Positions 23,023-33,420 of a stretch of DNA of 64,000 bases are shown in pieces. The stretch's first letter is position 1. Each line of letters begins with the position of its first letter. Made by a program: the position numbers and the translations under genes. The notes under the pieces are model-generated. The model was not told the origin of the DNA. It did no database searches and worked only from the letters and a program-made list of their open reading frames with translations. Source of the DNA: Sphaerolaimus hirsutus (Eukaryota; Nematoda; Chromadorea; Monhysterida; Sphaerolaimidae); assembly GCA_964036195.1 (NCBI GenBank), contig OZ038453.1:5409469-5473468 (forward strand). Reading direction: 5' to 3'.

Positions 23023-24981
23023 ATGCATTCATCGGCTTTGTGGACCAATCGCTTGCTAACAAGGATCTCCACGATGTGCAATGCTGGCATGAGACTGAAT
23101 CCTCGCAAATGTCATTTTTTGAAGGACAGAATCCAGTACCTGGGTCACGTGATTAGTGCCGATGGAATCAGTGTTGATCCTGATAAAGCAGCTGCGATTC
23201 GCGACTACCCGCTACCCGTCACCAAGAAAGATGGAGCAGGATTTTTGGGACTCGCCAGCTACATGCGAAGGTTCCATCACAACTTGTCGCATCGTCTCGC
23301 GCCGCTACGTAAATTCTTCCAAGCACCGGAAACAAAGGCAGAGAAATTGGAATGGACAGACAAGCTGAAGAAATTGTTTCGGCAAATTTGCAATGAGATG
23401 GGTGACCCACGAAGTTTGGCTATGCCTGTGCCTGGCCGTGACTATGTCATCACTACTGATGCAAGTACAGATGGACTTGGTGCGATGTTGGAGCAAGCCA
23501 ACGATGCTGGACAACTGCAACCGATTGCATTTGCAAGTCGCGTCACCGCACCTGCTGAGAAACGCTACTCGGCTACAGAATTGGAAGCTCGTGGAGTGAT
23601 TTACGCTCTGGAGACATTTCGCCCATACATCACTGGGGAAAAAGTGACCGTGTTCACTGATCACCACCCGCTGACTCACCTGTTCCAGAAGAACAGCCCC
23701 TCACATCGCCTATACCGATGGTGCTTAGTGCTACAACAATTTGACGTCACTCTGCGCTACAAGCCTGGGATCAAGAACCAGGTAGCAGACGCACTTTCAC
23801 GCGCACCTGCGGGCACCGTTCCTGTTCGCATGGAGGGAGGAAAGTCAATTGACGAACCAGAAGCAACACTTGACACAGTGTGCAACATTCGAGTGTCACA
23901 CATGTTGGCAAAACTGTTGACGACAAAGCCTGTTGCTGTGAACAACATTGTTTTGGCTGACAAGAAGGAAAGGGAAGAGATGCTGCGATGGCATCATGAG
24001 GGACGATGGGCCGCACATGCAAGCGCACAGAAGACATATCAGCGTCTACGCCCATTCTATTCCCATGCAACTTGGCCGACTCTTGCTGCTGATGTACAAG
24101 CATACTGCAAACAGTGCAATGTCTGCAAACAGCGATCGACTCGATACGAGGTGCTGCCACTGCTACCACGGCCACCTCCAGATCAACCGCGCCGCCGTTG
24201 GCACATGGACTATTCCACATTCATGCCAAACTCCTACAAAGGTCCGCGCTACTGTCTCGTCGCCATCGATGCAATGTCGCGCTTCATTGAGGCAAAATCG
24301 TGCAATGCGACTGATGCGAAAAATGCTGTCAAGATGTTTAACGAGATTGTCACAAAACATGGAGTTCCTGAAGAAGTGGTTACTGACAGTGGAACGCACT
24401 TCAACTGCCACGAGTTCCAGTCAACGCTGCAGAAGCATCAAACTAAGCTGCACACAACTACACCAGGCTCGAAGACCAGCAACGGCATCTGCGAACGTGC
24501 CATCCGCACCCTACAGGATATTCTTGCGAAGAAACAAGCTGACGATGGTCAAGCGTGGAATCTGATACTGCCTGATGCTGTAGCTGCCTACAATGCAACT
24601 GAGCACTCCGCTACTGGCGCTACACCTTTTGAAGTCCATTATGGCTCGAAACGTGCAACAACGGGACATGAGTTTGAACCAGCTCCTCCGCTGATTGACT
24701 TCTGGAAGCGCATCAACAAACGTGTGGAGGCTGCACAACAGAAAGCTGCCAACACTGCTTTCTCCACCAACCCAAACACTCGCTTCAAAATTGGTGATGC
24801 TGTATTCGTCCGAGATGCACCTGCCATGGGAAGCCGCAAAGCAAAACTTGACTTGCCGAATTCCCGCGAAGGCGAGATAGAATCGTTTCCATCGCCAAAG
24901 GCTGCAGTGATCAAGTTCACGAATGGCAAGCATCGTACTGTGCCGATCAACATGCTGCAACCCAGATTCACAAAGAGTTGA
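23023..24981 (+). CDS. pol: Gypsy Pol fragment: RT tail, RNase H, integrase
   Basis: 652-codon open frame. Residues 20-60 are the RT connection/thumb (NPRKCHFLK, YLGHVIS); the RT palm with its YxDD active site is missing. RNase H follows with TTDAS (D about 145), an acidic residue in ATELEA (about 187) and TDHHPL (D about 212). The integrase zinc finger is at 322-365 (H-H-C-C: WHHEGRW..., YCKQCNVCK). The integrase core has D about 395 (HMDYST), D about 453 (VVTDSG) and E about 490 (ICERAI), so the catalytic triad is intact. A C-terminal tail follows with a KxRTVPINML-like end. Gag, protease and most of RT are gone, so this copy cannot reverse-transcribe itself. The true start is unknown; the ATG given is the first in the frame. 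Confidence 0.9.
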   Translation: MHSSALWTNRLLTRISTMCNAGMRLNPRKCHFLKDRIQYLGHVISADGISVDPDKAAAIRDYPLPVTKKDGAGFLGLASYMRRFHHNLSHRLAPLRKFFQAPETKAEKLEWTDKLKKLFRQICNEMGDPRSLAMPVPGRDYVITTDASTDGLGAMLEQANDAGQLQPIAFASRVTAPAEKRYSATELEARGVIYALETFRPYITGEKVTVFTDHHPLTHLFQKNSPSHRLYRWCLVLQQFDVTLRYKPGIKNQVADALSRAPAGTVPVRMEGGKSIDEPEATLDTVCNIRVSHMLAKLLTTKPVAVNNIVLADKKEREEMLRWHHEGRWAAHASAQKTYQRLRPFYSHATWPTLAADVQAYCKQCNVCKQRSTRYEVLPLLPRPPPDQPRRRWHMDYSTFMPNSYKGPRYCLVAIDAMSRFIEAKSCNATDAKNAVKMFNEIVTKHGVPEEVVTDSGTHFNCHEFQSTLQKHQTKLHTTTPGSKTSNGICERAIRTLQDILAKKQADDGQAWNLILPDAVAAYNATEHSATGATPFEVHYGSKRATTGHEFEPAPPLIDFWKRINKRVEAAQQKAANTAFSTNPNTRFKIGDAVFVRDAPAMGSRKAKLDLPNSREGEIESFPSPKAAVIKFTNGKHRTVPINMLQPRFTKS

Positions 24982-25183
24982 TTTTGATATTTGAATATTT
25001 TGTGATTGTGTTCTTTATCAAATTGTATCTCTCGCCTTTTGTAAACAAATCCCTATGTGTGTTTGTGATAAGCGCGCTTGTGTGAAACCAATTTGTGTGA
25101 TCTTGTGTGATGTGTTTTATATTACTCTCTCTCATATCTTTTCTGATTATCCGTGGTCGTATAATCTTTGTTCGCCCCCGAGG

Positions 25184-25354
25184 AGTTGAATAGGTGTAAT
25201 TGGGTGTTTTGTGTGAACCCGCGATTATTATGTTTCAATGATTATTGACTAGGGCTCACCTTGGTTGTGTTGTCAGATCAGTTCAGTCTAATAAAGTCCT
25301 TGTATACAAACTTGGACCCGGGGTTGAGGGACCCCCTCCTAAGTCCCTCCAAAC
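25184..25354 (+). repeat. 3' LTR of Ty3/gypsy element
   Basis: 171 bp, identical to the 5' LTR; preceded by a weak purine-rich tract (cccccgagg). Followed by TSD TGTAT. Confidence 0.9.
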
Positions 25355-26797
25355 TGTATGGGCCAATTTATCTCCACAACTATCTTAATAAAAATTAAAA
25401 ATATTATATTGATAGATGAAGTCAAGCAAAAGTTATGAATTTTCAAAAAACAGCTCAAAAAATGGTGACTTTTGACTTTGATCAATTTTTTTAGTAGGAA
25501 GATGACATTTTTGAATATATGAATGAAAATAAATTTTGAGTTTTTCTATATGTAGATTCGAAATAAACGATGAAAAACGCAAAACAAAATTTTGTGCCTT
25601 CACAGGTTTGGGCATGTTTGGTTCTTAGGGAAAGCGAGTCTTAAATCCACTGATCTATCATTCTCAGCTTCTTTTTTGCAAGATTTAGCAGAAGAACGAT
25701 TCAACGAGTGGTATTCACCCACCCGTGTCACATCATCCATTTTGTCGACGAAAATCAGTATTCGACGGACGCTTTTTGTCTATTTTTTCAATTACGCAAT
25801 TACTCGCCTTCAAAACCTGCTGGCGCCATTTTGGCGCCCTTTTGGAAGGGGGCGCCAGGCGCCAAGGGCGCCACGGAAAATGGGCGCCAAGCGCCAAGGG
25901 CGCCATGGCGCCATTCAGGAAGTGGGCGCCAGGCGCCAATGGCGCCAGAGAGAAAGGGCGCCAAGTGCCAATGGCGCCATGGCGCGGCGCCCTTTGGCGA
26001 CCCTCAAATGGCGCCAGCGCCATGGCGCCATTCCATCATTAGGTTCTTTGCATAACTTTAATCATCAAACCCTTCCCTGAAAAGTATCATAAACCAGCTC
26101 TTCAACTGTCTAAAAAAAAAGTTCCAAAACGTGAATTATTTGTCATCCATCTATTGGGAGGTCGTGTTTTTTAGAGAATAAAAGAATATTTTAGAAAATT
26201 TTCACATTCATCTCACATTATTGAATAGTGTATAGCATGGGAGGGGTGTTAGTAACACATCCCCAAAATTTAAGATTTATATCCCTCCCACAGCTCAGAA
26301 ATCAGTGGGTGTTGGACCTGTGCGGGACACCGGAAAAGCCAAAAAAATTTTTTTGCCATTATGGTGATTCACCCTGTAAAGGGGTCGTCGCGAACCCCCA
26401 ATTCATGCAGCGTAGAGGGGAGTTGCGTCAGTATTTTCCCCAAGTTTCAGCTTCTGGCTTGCCCTAGAACTGGAGATAGGATGTCACAAGTGTCACCAAA
26501 AATAGGGTGCCAGACATGACTGGGAAGGTGTTTATATGTAAAATACTTTTTTACCCACATCTGAGTATAGAAAAAGGTGAGTACAAATGGCATACAGGTG
26601 AGTACAAATACCTTTTGCAAGTGTTTACCCAGTACCAAATCAAAAATAGGGTGCCGACGTGACCGGGAAGGTGTTTATAAATAGCATGACTATAGTGGCG
26701 ACTTGGCATGCACACGGGTAAATACTTTTGTTATATGAAACTGACTACTGAATGGTTCCACAATACTACAAAGAGGTGGGTTGCAAAGAAATTACCA

Positions 26798-27140
26798 GAT
26801 TTCCTTGAAATTCCCGGTTCTAACGTAACACAGAAATTGTTTTCAACGTGTATTCTGCATTGACAGGATCACAAACCGCAGTTCTGTCATGTACTTAATT
26901 CTCTTTACATTCAATTTGGGAGGGTATTTTGAGGAAGGGGGGCTAATTATTTCATAGTGCCCATTTTGAGGGGGAGGGGGTATTTCGAGGGGGGGGGGGT
27001 ATTTCGTGGAAATATGGTGGAATAAACCGTATTTAATTGAAATACCCCCCTCCAAATACCCCCGTCTCGAAATACCTCTCCCCAAATACCTCGAAATACT
27101 ATGAATTTATTAACACCTCTCGAAATACCCCCCCCCAAAT
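26798..27140. mobile_element. Degenerate CCGTATT-family MITE halves
   Basis: One half ends 'gggggtatttcgtggaaatatgg' near 27015. A second half starts 'accgtatttaattgaaatac' near 27028 and runs into 'gcagaacacacctt'. Both share the G-tract and core motifs of copies a-d but the ends are eroded and no TSD is clear. Related traces lie at 8390-8510. Confidence 0.45.
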
Positions 27141-27582
27141 TGAGTGAAAAGAGAACATAAATAACAATAGGTACAGTTTGAGTTCACACCAGATGCAGAA
27201 CACACCTTAAAAATAATGACTGTGATTACATCAAGGCACATTAGAACAAATATGCCACTGAATAGATGCATATCAATCCAATGATATTTAACAGCATTTT
27301 AAAATTGTATGTTGCACTGGGCTGTGAAAAACACAACTTTGCAGGTCATTGGTGCTGAAAATCTACTTGATTTTTTTATTAAGAAGAAGGGACCTGAAAT
27401 GGCGGTAATTTAAACATTTTTGTCACTTTGTAGATACTGTTGGATCGTTTATTCCTATAAACCAATGCTCTTTTCAATGTGATAAAATATAGATACAAAT
27501 GTTTCACATTCCGAATCTGAACAGTCAAATTGGAGCCAACAACCTGCACATCATCATTGATCAAAGCACTTTCCATGGGCAT

Positions 27583-28183
27583 TGTTAGATTTTAGGGTTG
27601 AGGGGTTTTAATTGGTTAGTACATTGTGTTCCCCTGATGGCTGCTATCACACAGCTATATTCTATCAGATGTGAAAGTAGTATCACTGAACAAACATCGC
27701 AAATCCCAACATATTCCCCCTTTTCTCCCTTGAAAGAAGGATAATAAGTTAAGGAATATGTTAAGTTAAGGGAGAACAGGGTTAACCAAAACCATCACAC
27801 TTTCACTCTATCTCTGCTGAGGCCACTGTCAGTAACTGGCTGGTACCTCCCTTGCCAGTGTGCTCTTGTGTTTGTCTGGATCACTCCGGAGTGACAGTGG
27901 ACACCATGAGCTGACAGCACTGAGAGAACTGCCTTCCCACCTGTAAAGCTGGATAGAAGCAGCTTGTATGACACTGGATCTGCTGCGCAGCACAGCCATT
28001 CAGCACTGATGCAACCAACCCCCCTGCATTGAATACGGTTTAGGTCATCCACCATGTTGGATTTGAGGGTTGAGTGGTTCTGGTTGGTTAGTATATTGTG
28101 TTCCCTTGATGGCTGCTATCACACAGCTATATTCTATCAGATGTGGAAGTAGTATCACTGAAAAAACATGGTGAATCCCAACA
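27583..28183 (-). mobile_element. TRIM: 601-bp miniature LTR retrotransposon
   Basis: Two 129-bp direct repeats (27583-27711 and 28055-28183) have TGTT...AACA ends and are flanked by the exact 5-bp TSD GGCAT (27578-27582 and 28184-28188). On the minus strand the 5' LTR is followed by a primer-binding-site-like TGGTGGATGACC, and the other LTR is preceded by a polypurine tract, AAGGGAGAAAAGGGGGAATA. These fix the orientation as minus. The interior is about 343 bp and encodes no Gag or Pol; the 86-codon minus ORF (27795-28055) is unrecognised. LTRs differ at a number of positions, so the copy is moderately old. Confidence 0.85.
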
Positions 28184-28188
28184 GGCAT

Positions 28189-31052
28189 GGTGCCAAGGCC
28201 CAAGTGTCAAAAGCGCCAAGCTTCTTCCTTTCGCACAACTGCCTGGCGCCAGCCACATGGTGCTTTTCCATCACCACTGGAAGCGACACTGTCAGTGCTG
28301 CTAATGTGTCCTTGCAACATTCAGAGGTTCTACATGAAGTCACTCCCAATCCCAGCCCCTGGGAAATGTCAAATGTCAATGCAAAGTGTCAAGTGACTTC
28401 AAATCGGGACTGTCAAAGCTAGCTTGTGTAGCCACAATGCAAAAACACACAATGCAAAAACGCACAATGCAAATTTGATGAGTGTTGAAAATACGGCAGG
28501 TAACTCATGCATGAAAAATAAATGACCACCCCGCGCAGACATACAACAAGTCAATGACCAAACGACTGCACAGTGAAGACAACAGCAAACTTTCGGCTCT
28601 GCTTTACAGCTCAATTAATATACCCATTTACTTCAAATAAGTCCCAACTTGCCAATTATCAAATATATGTTTTCAGGAAGTGATTATTATTACGTTAAGT
28701 ATACTCTGCTTTACTTAAGGCATTGGGAACTTTTGTATTGCTATTTACAATTTCCAACTCTATCATATTAGTTTCCAAAGTGCATCAACATTTTCTGGCA
28801 AATTGAAACAAATTAGTAAATGGGCCGAGTTTGCCGACTGTGCGCCTCACAATATTTATAGTTTTTCTATTCTCCCAATTTGTACCTGGTATTTCTTTAC
28901 CATAATTGTTTGAATGTATGTACACACAGTATACCCACAGCTTTACCACGATACCAACATCAAGCTGCAGCCCCACGAAGGCACACCGGACTGGACCTGC
29001 TGCAGCCGTGAACATTTTTTTTGGTTGTTTACCGATTAATGCATTTTTCCCGATAATTAAAAAAAAAATTATCTGATATTTAATTAAGACGTGCTATATT
29101 ATAATTTCCTGCATGTTTGATTGCAGTGTCATTTGAAATTAGTCATCATTCCAATTTTTGCCATAATTTATTTAGGATTATTTTTTGTGCAAATGTAAAG
29201 CATTATGTCTAGATCTGGGAGTGTTAAAACTATTTATCATTGAAAATGGTGTGTTGCGAGTTAAAATATCTAGTGCCCCGAGGTAACCTCTATCCCCAAC
29301 CCACCAAATATTTTATGTTTAGGCAGTAGGTAATGGGTGGATAAGGTGGCTAATCAATTACTAGAGCATGTCCACTCAACACGCATAGAGCACAACAGAA
29401 GTGAGAGGCACAGCAGTGCCCATCAAAAAAAAATACTTCCCATCACCTAGGGTGATCTGGTGAAAACAAAAGTGCTAGTGTCGAGTTTGAGCGTGCAAGG
29501 CCTGTGAGTTTCTGCCCAGAACCCCCATGGCTGATATGACTTCCCAAAATTCCCAAAGGAACACCTTTTCTATCTAACCTTGGTTGGGCAGGAGACTGAA
29601 CATTTGCCTCACGGTGCAGTGTGATAACAAAATGACACGCCACCTTTCCCATGTTACAGTAATCCAAGAACTGAAAGCCCATGTTTTTGACACCAATTTG
29701 CAAGGATTTTAATTAGTGATGTATTGCATGCATTTGTTTTTTCACACTCCCCTGTGTCTTAATTACGCTGTTTAGTGATTTTGTATTGTAATGATAGATT
29801 GTGCCATTATTTTCATTGTTTTTATCATTTAGCTTTCATGTGATCTGTATTTCATTTTCAACTCTTATTCGCATTTTCATTATATTTTATTTATTACATT
29901 CACTTGTATTATGGTAAGCTAGGAGTGATAAAAAAAAAAACTGTTTTGTCAACTTTCACCCGCTAGACGTTCTACGATTCACTTGTGCTTTGACTCCAAA
30001 AGATTTGCTATAATAAATTCCCATGCAAACAAATTTGGTCCCCATAAATAATTACTAACTACTTGATAATTATTTTTGCTGCTTACCAACTTTTGCTATT
30101 TGATTAACAAAGCAATTGAATAATTCGATTGGAAGCGGTACGAAAACCGCCAGTAAGTTGACGTGTCTGTCTGCAGGAACTAGCCAGAGACTCTGGTTTA
30201 TGGTGCCTGTTCCTGTATTGCATGTAAACTTCCCCATACCCAAAAATCTCTCATTAATTCACAACGGCATGTGCACGCAAAAGGATTGGAGACACCGATT
30301 TTCCGCCGCATAAATCCAACGAGTGGAGTATAAGTGGGAATAAAGATGTAATTGTGATTATTTGAATTTTGGTAAAATATCTGACAGAGGAATGTGAAAC
30401 ATATGCGGTAACTTGAGTATAAGATCAAGTAACATAATAAAACATACAGACCAAAAATTTGGGTGCATTTATGAGATATGATCAAGATTATGATCCAAGT
30501 GGAGAAGTCCGATTTTATGCAATAACTACATTTTAGTGTAAAGGTTTTTGCTCTCTTGCACAAAATGGTGGAGCAACTTAAGCTAAGGGAAGAGGTTGCA
30601 GTCCCATCCCATACCCTTTAAAATGTACAGTTAAATGTAAAATGTAAAATACCATACAAATTTGTCAAACGCCATGTAAAATGTCAGAAGTTCAGTAAAA
30701 AAAACCTTTTTTATTTCAATTGACATTTTGTATTACATTTCACAATTGACTTTACAGTGTGTGTGTAGGACAACTGTGCTCTGATCCCCACCCAAGCTTC
30801 TGGAAATCAGCAGCTCATTGACCCTGCTGCTGCAGGCATTGTTAAAAAACATTGTATTTGTACTTTTTGGAGTGAGTACCCAACACACCCCCACCACCAT
30901 ACACTGGCAGGAAAAGGGCTGACAAGTCAAGTGTGTGGTGGAATTTGTTAGTATACATACTATAATTGCAGTTTTGCAATTTGCAATTATTTCACCCAAG
31001 ACCATTTCACCCAATGAAATTTTTTTAACTAGTTGTTCCACCCAGCTGGCAA
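28189..31052. other. Intergenic/intronic DNA, no confident gene
   Basis: 28190-28290 holds a degraded GCGCC-type MITE trace ('ggtgcttttccatcacc'). 28350-28420 has TGTCAAATGTCAATG motifs. 30620-30760 has degraded AAATGTAAAATG foldback motifs. One GC-rich frame at 28942-29037 could be an exon (see findings). No ORF with a recognisable domain was seen. Confidence 0.5.
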
Positions 31053-31054
31053 TA

Positions 31055-31302
31055 CCAAGCCCTGTAAAGTGTAAAGTTATGTGTCAAATGTAAAGTCAAA
31101 TGCAAAGTCAAATGTCAAATGTAAAGTAACGTGTCAAATGCAAGGTCAAATGTCAAATGTAAAGTGAAGTGTCAAATTTAAAGTCTAATGTAAAGTAAAG
31201 TGTCAATTGTGTATCCAAACATTGTGTACATTTGATATTTGACTTTGAATTTGACACTTTACCTTACATTTGACACTTTACTGTACACTTTACAGGGCTT
31301 GG
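31055..31302. mobile_element. Compact foldback MITE, CCAAGCCCTGTAAAGTG ends
   Basis: Ends CCAAGCCCTGTAAAGTG and CACTTTACAGGGCTTGG are a near-perfect inverted repeat flanked by TA (31053-31054 and 31303-31304). The whole interior is made of TGTCAAATGTAAAGT and its complement. Relatives with weaker ends lie near 51590-51760 and 53470-53640, and similar motifs sit in the cores of the CAGGGTTGG elements. It is non-coding. Confidence 0.6.
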
Positions 31303-31906
31303 TACTGCCCCCAGGGTGTGCACCTGGCTAGTGATGGAAAAAGCGCCAGGATCATCACGCCAAGCGCCAAAAGCGCCATGGCACTTTTCTAATCACGGCG
31401 CCAAGCGCCAATGGCGCCAGGAGGACAATGGCGCCAAACGCCAATGGCGCCAGCGCCAAAATGATTTCGCTTCTTATGATGCACAGACACTTCACGGTGT
31501 TGTGTATTCATAATTAGCGCGTTGTGTGTGCTGTATCAGTGCCGAAATCATTAGCCATATTCTCATTGTAACCAAAAAAGTATTCCTACTAAACATGGTA
31601 AACATGGTAAACGTGGTAAACACCTTTGATGTTGTATTGTATTTACCAGCTTCCAACGCGAGAGCCTACCCCTTTTCACACCAAGTATTTACATCTTCAT
31701 ACCTGTTTACTAAACACTGTCTCTATGACAAGTATAAATTGCAAGTATACTCGGAAGGATGACATTATGCCGTACATTTTTCCGGTAGAAACACTCCATC
31801 AAAACGTCATAACCGCAGTCTTCGGCGAAACACCTGCAGTCCGCAGCGAAACAACCGCGGCCCCTTCTTTTTTCTTCTCTTTTTGCGAAACGTTGTTTCA
31901 TAAGTT

Positions 31907-31931
31907 TTCGGCTGGCTGTCTGCCAGCCGAA
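31907..31931. other. Perfect 10-bp stem hairpin
   Basis: TTCGGCTGGC, loop TGTCT, GCCAGCCGAA. It is isolated in the left shoulder of the 19.6-kb element, with no adjacent gene. Function unknown. Confidence 0.4.
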
Positions 31932-32329
31932 GACATAACTCCTATCTGTTTGTAGAGTATCGTGTCTGCCGAGTATAAATTTGGAGTAATTTTGGGAAAT
32001 CTAGGCAACAGTTATATTGTTTTAGGGTGCTCCCAGAATTTAAACGCAGACATCCATTTCCTTGACACATTTTGTAATCAATTTTTTCTATTTCATCACC
32101 ATTCAACAGTATTTTCTTAAAAAATGACTTTTGCATCAAGACAGTTTTTCACTTTTTACTATTTCCTTATTCACTAGGTATTCGCATTTCTGAGCTCACT
32201 GATTTCACACAACACATTGACATTGGTGGTTGTTTTAACTAGATTTATGTTTTTATTACCATAAAAATTTCCATCTGTTCATGCTAATGTGTGCTAATGT
32301 GCCAATGTGCTAGTTTACCAACGCGGCAC

Positions 32330-32391
32330 GTCGATCAAAAATGTAAACTGAAACGCGACGCGTCGCGCGTCGGTTTACATTTTTGATCGAC
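32330..32391. repeat. Subterminal hairpin with GCGACGCGTCGC loop
   Basis: Perfect 19-bp arms GTCGATCAAAAATGTAAAC (32330-32348) and the complement (32373-32391) enclose a 24-base loop with GCGACGCGTCGC. Further GCGACGCGTCGC/GACGCGTC sites follow at 32460-32470 and 32520-32575, and similar GCGACGC repeats occur in a transposase intron (46960-47000). It sits 20 bases inside the proposed left end, where subterminal transposase-binding sites would be expected. Confidence 0.6.
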
Positions 32392-33395
32392 ATGTGTAAT
32401 TTAGTTTACAATGGTGTTTCACTTTCTGCGGTTAGTGGTTTCGGCAAGTCACAAAAGTGTGACGCGTCGCACAATTACACACGAATGTGACACAGCTGGG
32501 TAAACTGGAAGTGACGATAATGCGACGCGTCGCTTTCGTCGCGCGACGCGTCCTATGCTACTCGCGACGTGTCGTACAGCAAAAAATAAGGAAGGATTTA
32601 ATCCCCGAGACTTATCAGGTGAGCAGTAAACTAAATTTATTGACTTTTCAAATTCCCTAACGTATCTTTGCTGCGAAACGTAGACATTTTTGATGTGACA
32701 ATTACGTTTCATGTGCGTTTGTGGTGTATCTGCTAACATTTGTTCTTTATCGTGACTGTTGATATTTATTCATTTTTGTTACTTTTTACTTCAATTTACA
32801 AATTGAAATCTACTCAACAGATTTATTGCGTGATTTCATAATGTTTTTACGGATAGAAAAATGAAAGATTACATGGACACGTGATTTGTATGGAAGTAAA
32901 AAGACATGCAAGTAAGTGCGACAAAAACAAATGCAACCTTGTACTCGCTAATTTTCAATTTCAATCTAAAACTGTAAAAAACAAAATCATTATCCTTCTC
33001 GCTGTAACAAAAACTAAGAAAAAACAAAAACAAGACTATATTCATGTTGACAAGAGTTACACTTTTGAGCAAAATTTAAAACTTGTTTACCAATTTCATA
33101 ATTGCGAATTTTGACAATTGTATCTGGATGACAGTAAAAAAGTACATAATGTTTAAACTTTGAAATGTGATAATTTTGGAATATTGAAAAGTTACAAAAA
33201 AAATTCACTGTATGAAAACGTAACATGATTAAGAAAGTGCATTAAAACATATTCACTACTTTCACCACTTTCACATGACTGAAGCCTCCTGTGCATGTAA
33301 ACCCGGTGTGCATGTGGACCCTAATTTTCACTGAAATTGGACAATTTCCATACCTTTTTATATATTTTCACCTTTGAAACCACTAGTCCATGTGT

Positions 33396-33401
33396 TTTAT
33401 T
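33396..33401 (-). terminator. AATAAA polyadenylation signal of gene C
   Basis: AATAAA on the minus strand, about 20 bases after the TGA (33421-33423) that ends the last exon of gene C. Position and orientation fit a compact 3' UTR. Confidence 0.6.
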
Positions 33402-33420
33402 TTTAAGAACTATCAATCGC

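Larger units (their letters stand above)
22500..25354 (+). mobile_element. Ty3/gypsy LTR retrotransposon, internally deleted
   Basis: Two 171-bp LTRs (22500-22670 and 25184-25354) appear identical base for base, with 5-bp TSD TGTAT (22495-22499 and 25355-25359). The primer-binding site starts TGGTGCCGCGACC directly after the 5' LTR (22671). The interior is only 2.5 kb: a GC-rich leader with repeated 'cgactacccgacttgcc', a short gag-like remnant, then a pol frame beginning in the last part of RT. Identical LTRs imply a very recent insertion. The deletion probably predates it, because the copy could only have moved in trans. Confidence 0.9.
19520..25650. repeat. Inverted cluster of ~610-bp units inside the 7-kb hAT element
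   Basis: The left side carries two direct units with a period of about 610-617 bases (landmarks 'aactcaaaatttc' at 19612 and 20222; 'ctgaaggctc' at 20033 and 20650). The right side (21445-22499 and 25360-25640) carries the same units inverted, interrupted by the gypsy element. Outer arms include 'aagactcgcttt' and 'cctgtgaaggcacaaaa' in opposite orientation. The central spacer is 20850-21440. It is non-coding and looks like a foldback element of its own that amplified inside the hAT element. Confidence 0.65.
19000..26041. mobile_element. hAT-type element, GGCGCC family, with nested contents
   Basis: Starts TAGCGATAGAAAAGCGCC and ends GGCGCCATTCCATCATTA, with the exact 8-bp TSD GGTTCTTT (18992-18999 and 26042-26049). 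GGCGCC arrays occupy 19012-19250 and 25822-26037. Inside those arrays, short non-coding flanks (19250-19500 and 25650-25820) match the interior of the 897-bp relative at 57005-57901. The rest is a later inverted cluster (about 19520-25650) holding a gypsy element and a small hAT MITE. ORFs in the GGCGCC arrays are repeat artefacts. No hAT transposase was seen. Confidence 0.85.
18455..26475. repeat. Palindromic repeat family P copy 2, split by a 7-kb insertion
   Basis: The left part (18455-18991) is the reverse complement of 26050-26475 over several hundred bases. Shared blocks include 'cactattcaataatgtgag', 'tgacaaataattcac' and 'gagctggttta'. The centre (aaatgcctgcattgc ... gcaatgcaggcattt) matches the core at 366-795. 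The 7-kb hAT-type element 19000-26041 lies in the right half. Without that insertion the palindrome would be about 1 kb. The left edge abuts the retrotransposon TSD. Confidence 0.7.

Noticed and set aside
23305-24971. Minus-strand and alternative-frame ORFs under the gypsy pol gene
   Set aside because: They are shadows of the 652-codon plus frame, which carries all RNase H and integrase motifs.
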